From: Bacteroidota bacterium
Lineage (GTDB): Bacteria; Bacteroidota; Bacteroidia; Chitinophagales; LD1
DNA length: 51,162 nucleotides
Reading direction: 5' to 3'
Assembly (NCBI GenBank): GCA_018267365.1
Contig: JAFDYQ010000032.1
Span: 1-51,162 of the forward strand
Positions 48,812 to 51,162 of this stretch are shown here, one piece after another. How positions within the stretch are numbered: the stretch's first letter is position 1; each line of letters opens with the position of its first letter. The position numbers were made by a program, and so were the translations under genes. Under the pieces are notes generated by a model that was given only the letters and a program-made list of their open reading frames with translations, did no database searches and was not told the DNA's origin.

Positions 48812-49747
48812 TCAAAGTCGAATAGTGTCATTGAGAGGATGTTTGCTGACTTGCGACCTAAGATGCTCAGCCGTAGCGGAGAGATAGATTGTCGTTGTCG
48901 TAATATTGCTATGCCCCATCATGCGTGAGAGACTGTAAATATCACACCCTCCTTCGAGCATGAGGGTTGCAAAGGTATGTCTAAGTTTGTGCGCTGTAAA
49001 TTTTATGTTGGAAACCGATCTCATCTTTGTAATAAGTCGCTTCAATCCTGAATACTCAAATCCAACATTGCGATTTATTGAAACGAAGAATTGAGGACAG
49101 GTCTTTCCAAGTTTTTTGCGTTCTACTAAATAGCGTTTGAGGCTTTGAGCAAGAGTGAAGCTCATGGGTATGAGTCTATCCTTACTCCCCTTGCCTTGTC
49201 TGACGAAAATGGTGAGATTCTCAATGTCTACATCCGTTAGGGTCAGTTTAAAAAGCTCCCCTTTTCGCAATCCGGCAAAAATAAGTGTAGAAAATATAGC
49301 ATGGTTCCGGCACCTCAAAAAGTTATTATTGTACGGATAATTATAGACGATCTCCAAAAGCTTCAAAGCTTCCATCTTTGACAATTTAGTTGGAAGCTTC
49401 TTTTCTATGCGTGGAAGGTCAATACCTTCCAATGGGTTAGCAGTCAAATAATTGTTCTTTACGCACCATTTGAAGAATGAGCTAAGCGAATGGTAATAGG
49501 CAATGAAAGTGCTCGATTTCCAATTTCGTTCAGATCTCCCCGACACAAAAAGCTGCCGAAGGTTTTGGTTAGTTACATCTTGTATATGCTTGATTTCAGC
49601 CGTTTTTGCATACCAACCGATGATCTGCCGGAATCTTTTAATTGTTCCCTTCGCGTTTGCTCTGATATACAGCGCGTAGTCGCAAAATTGTTCGGTCAAT
49701 AATTCAAAGTCCATAGATTGAAGGGCTTGAACTATTCTTTGAGCCAT
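48812..49747 (-). CDS. Tyrosine recombinase (phage-type integrase)
   Basis: 311 residues. An N-terminal SAM-like core-binding domain (about 14-100) is followed by the catalytic domain with R161 (GLRKGEL), K186 or K189 (RQGKGSKDR), H253 and R256 (HKLRH), H279 (MMGHSN) and the nucleophile Y288 (TTTTIYLS): a complete active site. The first ATG (49747) lies inside the 3' acceptor strand of tRNA-Thr; ATG 49714 (residue 12) is an alternative start. Adjacent to a tRNA 3' end, it is the likely integrase of the accessory element, working leftward. A terminator and framing inverted repeat follow. Confidence 0.92.
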   Translation of the reverse strand: MAQRIVQALQSMDFELLTEQFCDYALYIRANAKGTIKRFRQIIGWYAKTAEIKHIQDVTNQNLRQLFVSGRSERNWKSSTFIAYYHSLSSFFKWCVKNNYLTANPLEGIDLPRIEKKLPTKLSKMEALKLLEIVYNYPYNNNFLRCRNHAIFSTLIFAGLRKGELFKLTLTDVDIENLTIFVRQGKGSKDRLIPMSFTLAQSLKRYLVERKKLGKTCPQFFVSINRNVGFEYSGLKRLITKMRSVSNIKFTAHKLRHTFATLMLEGGCDIYSLSRMMGHSNITTTTIYLSATAEHLRSQVSKHPLNDTIRL

Positions 49748-49814
49748 TGGCGAGATTCGAACTCGCTACCTCCGCATTACCAATACGGTGCTCTACCGAG
49801 TGAGCTACAACGGC
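49742..49814 (-). tRNA. tRNA-Thr (anticodon GGT)
   Basis: 73 nt on the minus strand with a full cloverleaf: acceptor GCCGTTG / CAATGGC (one G-T pair), D stem GCTC / GAGC, anticodon stem CCGTA / TGCGG around TTGGTAA (anticodon GGT), variable loop AGGTA, T stem GCGAG / CTCGC around TTCGAAT, discriminator T. CCA is not encoded. The integrase ATG begins within the last acceptor bases. Confidence 0.96.
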
Positions 49815-50397
49815 TTGTGATGTTTGACAAGGGCCAGTTTTTTTATAAAACAGGTCGTCCCAAGCTCACTTTAGCTGGAAAATGCGGAAACGACAAGGGT
49901 AGAAACAGAAATCAATATAGACCTGTTTATTACCAACAAACTACCCGTGAGATATTTCGCAAAAACCATTGGAAATAAAGGATAAGATGCTCGTTTGCTA
50001 TATAAATCCAATACCGTTGCAACGACCTGTTTATTTCGGCAGAATCGGCGCATAAAAATAGTCAGACATTAATTGTTAAGGTAAACAGGTTAAGGATATT
50101 ATATCACGGAGGTTTTCATATTGAAACCTCCCTCCCCCAATTACTCCTATATTACGCACGTAACGCTGTGCCTAGCTCGAGTAATTACTACGTATAGCTT
50201 TGCCTTCTTACCTTCAGGGATTCTTTCGATATTTCGAGTTGAGAAGAATCTTTTCATTTCCAAGGTTGGAAAAATCAGAACCCTGTCGAAGGTTTGGCCT
50301 TCGGAGTTCCAAAGTTCCTAGCTGTCTTCCCTAGCGCGCTTGACCTGATATTGTACCTCAGGATAACTGGATTATGTTCCTAATATAAACCTCAACG
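49815..50397. other. Gene-free region with four GACCTGTTTA motifs
   Basis: No gene recognised. The word GACCTGTTTA, or parts of it, occurs directly at 49920-49929 (as GACCTGTTTA after TA) and 50024-50033, and inverted as AAACAGGTC near 49848-49856 and TAAACAGGT at 50082-50090. A small hairpin CGAAGG-5 nt-CCTTCG lies near 50287-50303. The motifs could be protein-binding sites. Confidence 0.5.
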
Positions 50398-51123
50398 TCA
50401 TTCCTTGTCATCAAAAAGATGCCTAAAAAATCGGTCAGGAGAATCCAAAAATTCCTTCGTTAAAGTATAATGCTCCGTTTCTGTATATCGTACCTGCCTA
50501 ATGCCTTCATTTCCTAGCAAGAAAATTTGAGCGTTGGGGTATGCCAATAATATTGGCGAATGCGTCGCAATTATGAATTGTGATTTATTGGACTTTTGAA
50601 GCTCGTGTATGATTGAAAGAAAACTTAACTGGCGCTGTGGTGACAGAGCTGCCTCTGGTTCATCTAATAAATAAATCCCTTCAGTAAATCGATTTTTAAA
50701 TAGCGAAAGAAATGATTCTCCATGGGACTGTTGATGCAAAGATTTTCCTCCGTATCCGATGAGTATACCTCTGTTCTCTTTAGCTAGATTATCTATATAA
50801 GTAGCGAAATTGAAAAAGCTTTCAGCGCGGAGGAAAAATCCCGATGATAACTTTCTATGCCATGAAAGTCTTATATATTTTGACAAAGGTGATTCTGTCT
50901 TATGGTAATCGTAACTGTGATTCTTGTTCCCACCTGAAGCATTAAATCCGATATTGGTAGCTATTGCTTCTAACAACGTAGATTTTCCAGAGCCATTTTC
51001 ACCAACCAAAAAAGTGACGTCATATTTGAAGTCAATGGATAGATTCTTTAAAGAAGGAATATTGAAAGGATATCTATCCGGAAGATCAGAACTAGATAGT
51101 TTTGTGCTCGCGAGGAAAACCAT
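50398..51123 (-). CDS. Stand-alone AAA/ABC-type ATPase (COG3910-like)
   Basis: 241 residues. Walker A is GENGSGKST (41-49), an ABC-like signature SHGES lies at 133-137, Walker B is IYLLDEPE (150-157), and the H-loop is ATHSP with H188. This is the compact SMC/ABC-related ATPase family (COG3910) of unknown function, often found on its own or in defence and mobile contexts. The sequence lacks a membrane or partner domain. ATG 51123; its upstream region falls outside the window. Confidence 0.85.
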   Translation of the reverse strand: MVFLASTKLSSSDLPDRYPFNIPSLKNLSIDFKYDVTFLVGENGSGKSTLLEAIATNIGFNASGGNKNHSYDYHKTESPLSKYIRLSWHRKLSSGFFLRAESFFNFATYIDNLAKENRGILIGYGGKSLHQQSHGESFLSLFKNRFTEGIYLLDEPEAALSPQRQLSFLSIIHELQKSNKSQFIIATHSPILLAYPNAQIFLLGNEGIRQVRYTETEHYTLTKEFLDSPDRFFRHLFDDKE

Positions 51124-51162
51124 AGGTCAATCTTACTATTTTTTCGTGCCGCAAACAATATT

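Overview
The window looks like a chromosome segment of a Bacteroidota bacterium, probably order Chitinophagales. The support is: promoters of the TAnnTTTG / TTG type, three or four proteins with C-terminal type IX secretion (T9SS) sorting domains, the rpmB-rpmG-DUF4295 cluster, bacillithiol synthesis (BshC) and many Cys lipoproteins. Placement below phylum rests on gene content only.

Bases 1-24,500 are GC-richer and ordinary chromosomal DNA. In order: the end of a penicillin acylase-type hydrolase; a histidine kinase and CheY-like regulator pair; a membrane protein with a von Willebrand-like region; an SGNH hydrolase; a cluster of REP-like palindromes; a Tat-targeted short-chain dehydrogenase; exonuclease III; a ferredoxin; the run rpmB-rpmG-DUF4295-ftsY-rimO-bshC; and a seven-gene efflux operon (TetR, TolC, HlyD, two ABC ATPases, two ABC-2 permeases) resembling the E. 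coli YbhGFSR/CecR system. Several genes here are preceded by a degenerate repeat of the TACTCAATACT type that covers the ribosome-binding region. The bshC gene carries, in frame, what looks like the 3' half of a tRNA gene plus its terminator.

A tRNA-Val (24,405-24,479) marks the switch to AT-richer accessory DNA that runs to the right edge. It holds: a large STAND-like NTPase with a TPR-type C-terminus; a one-directional mobilization operon (27.7-34.5 kb) ending in a TraG/VirD4-type coupling protein, a MobC-like protein and a HxHxH relaxase, preceded by envelope proteins (a transglutaminase-like lipoprotein, a four-helix membrane protein, a VWA-like lipoprotein, a small membrane protein); a gene-free stretch with strong hairpins; a surface-protein cargo block (182 aa, 2,876 aa and 498 aa, then a convergent 466 aa propeller protein); a control region with two XRE-type regulators and a RuvC-like protein lacking catalytic residues; and a tyrosine recombinase whose start codon lies inside the 3' acceptor arm of a tRNA-Thr. 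No type IV secretion channel genes or replication genes are visible, so the element reads as integrative and mobilizable, not self-transmissible. Beyond tRNA-Thr are a gene-free stretch with four copies of GACCTGTTTA and a lone AAA ATPase.

Strongest leads: the tRNA fragment inside bshC, the pseudo-RuvC/XRE operon with its palindromic sites, the mobilization operon with its envelope genes, and the STAND-TPR gene beside tRNA-Val. All functional statements come from reading motifs; no database search was run.
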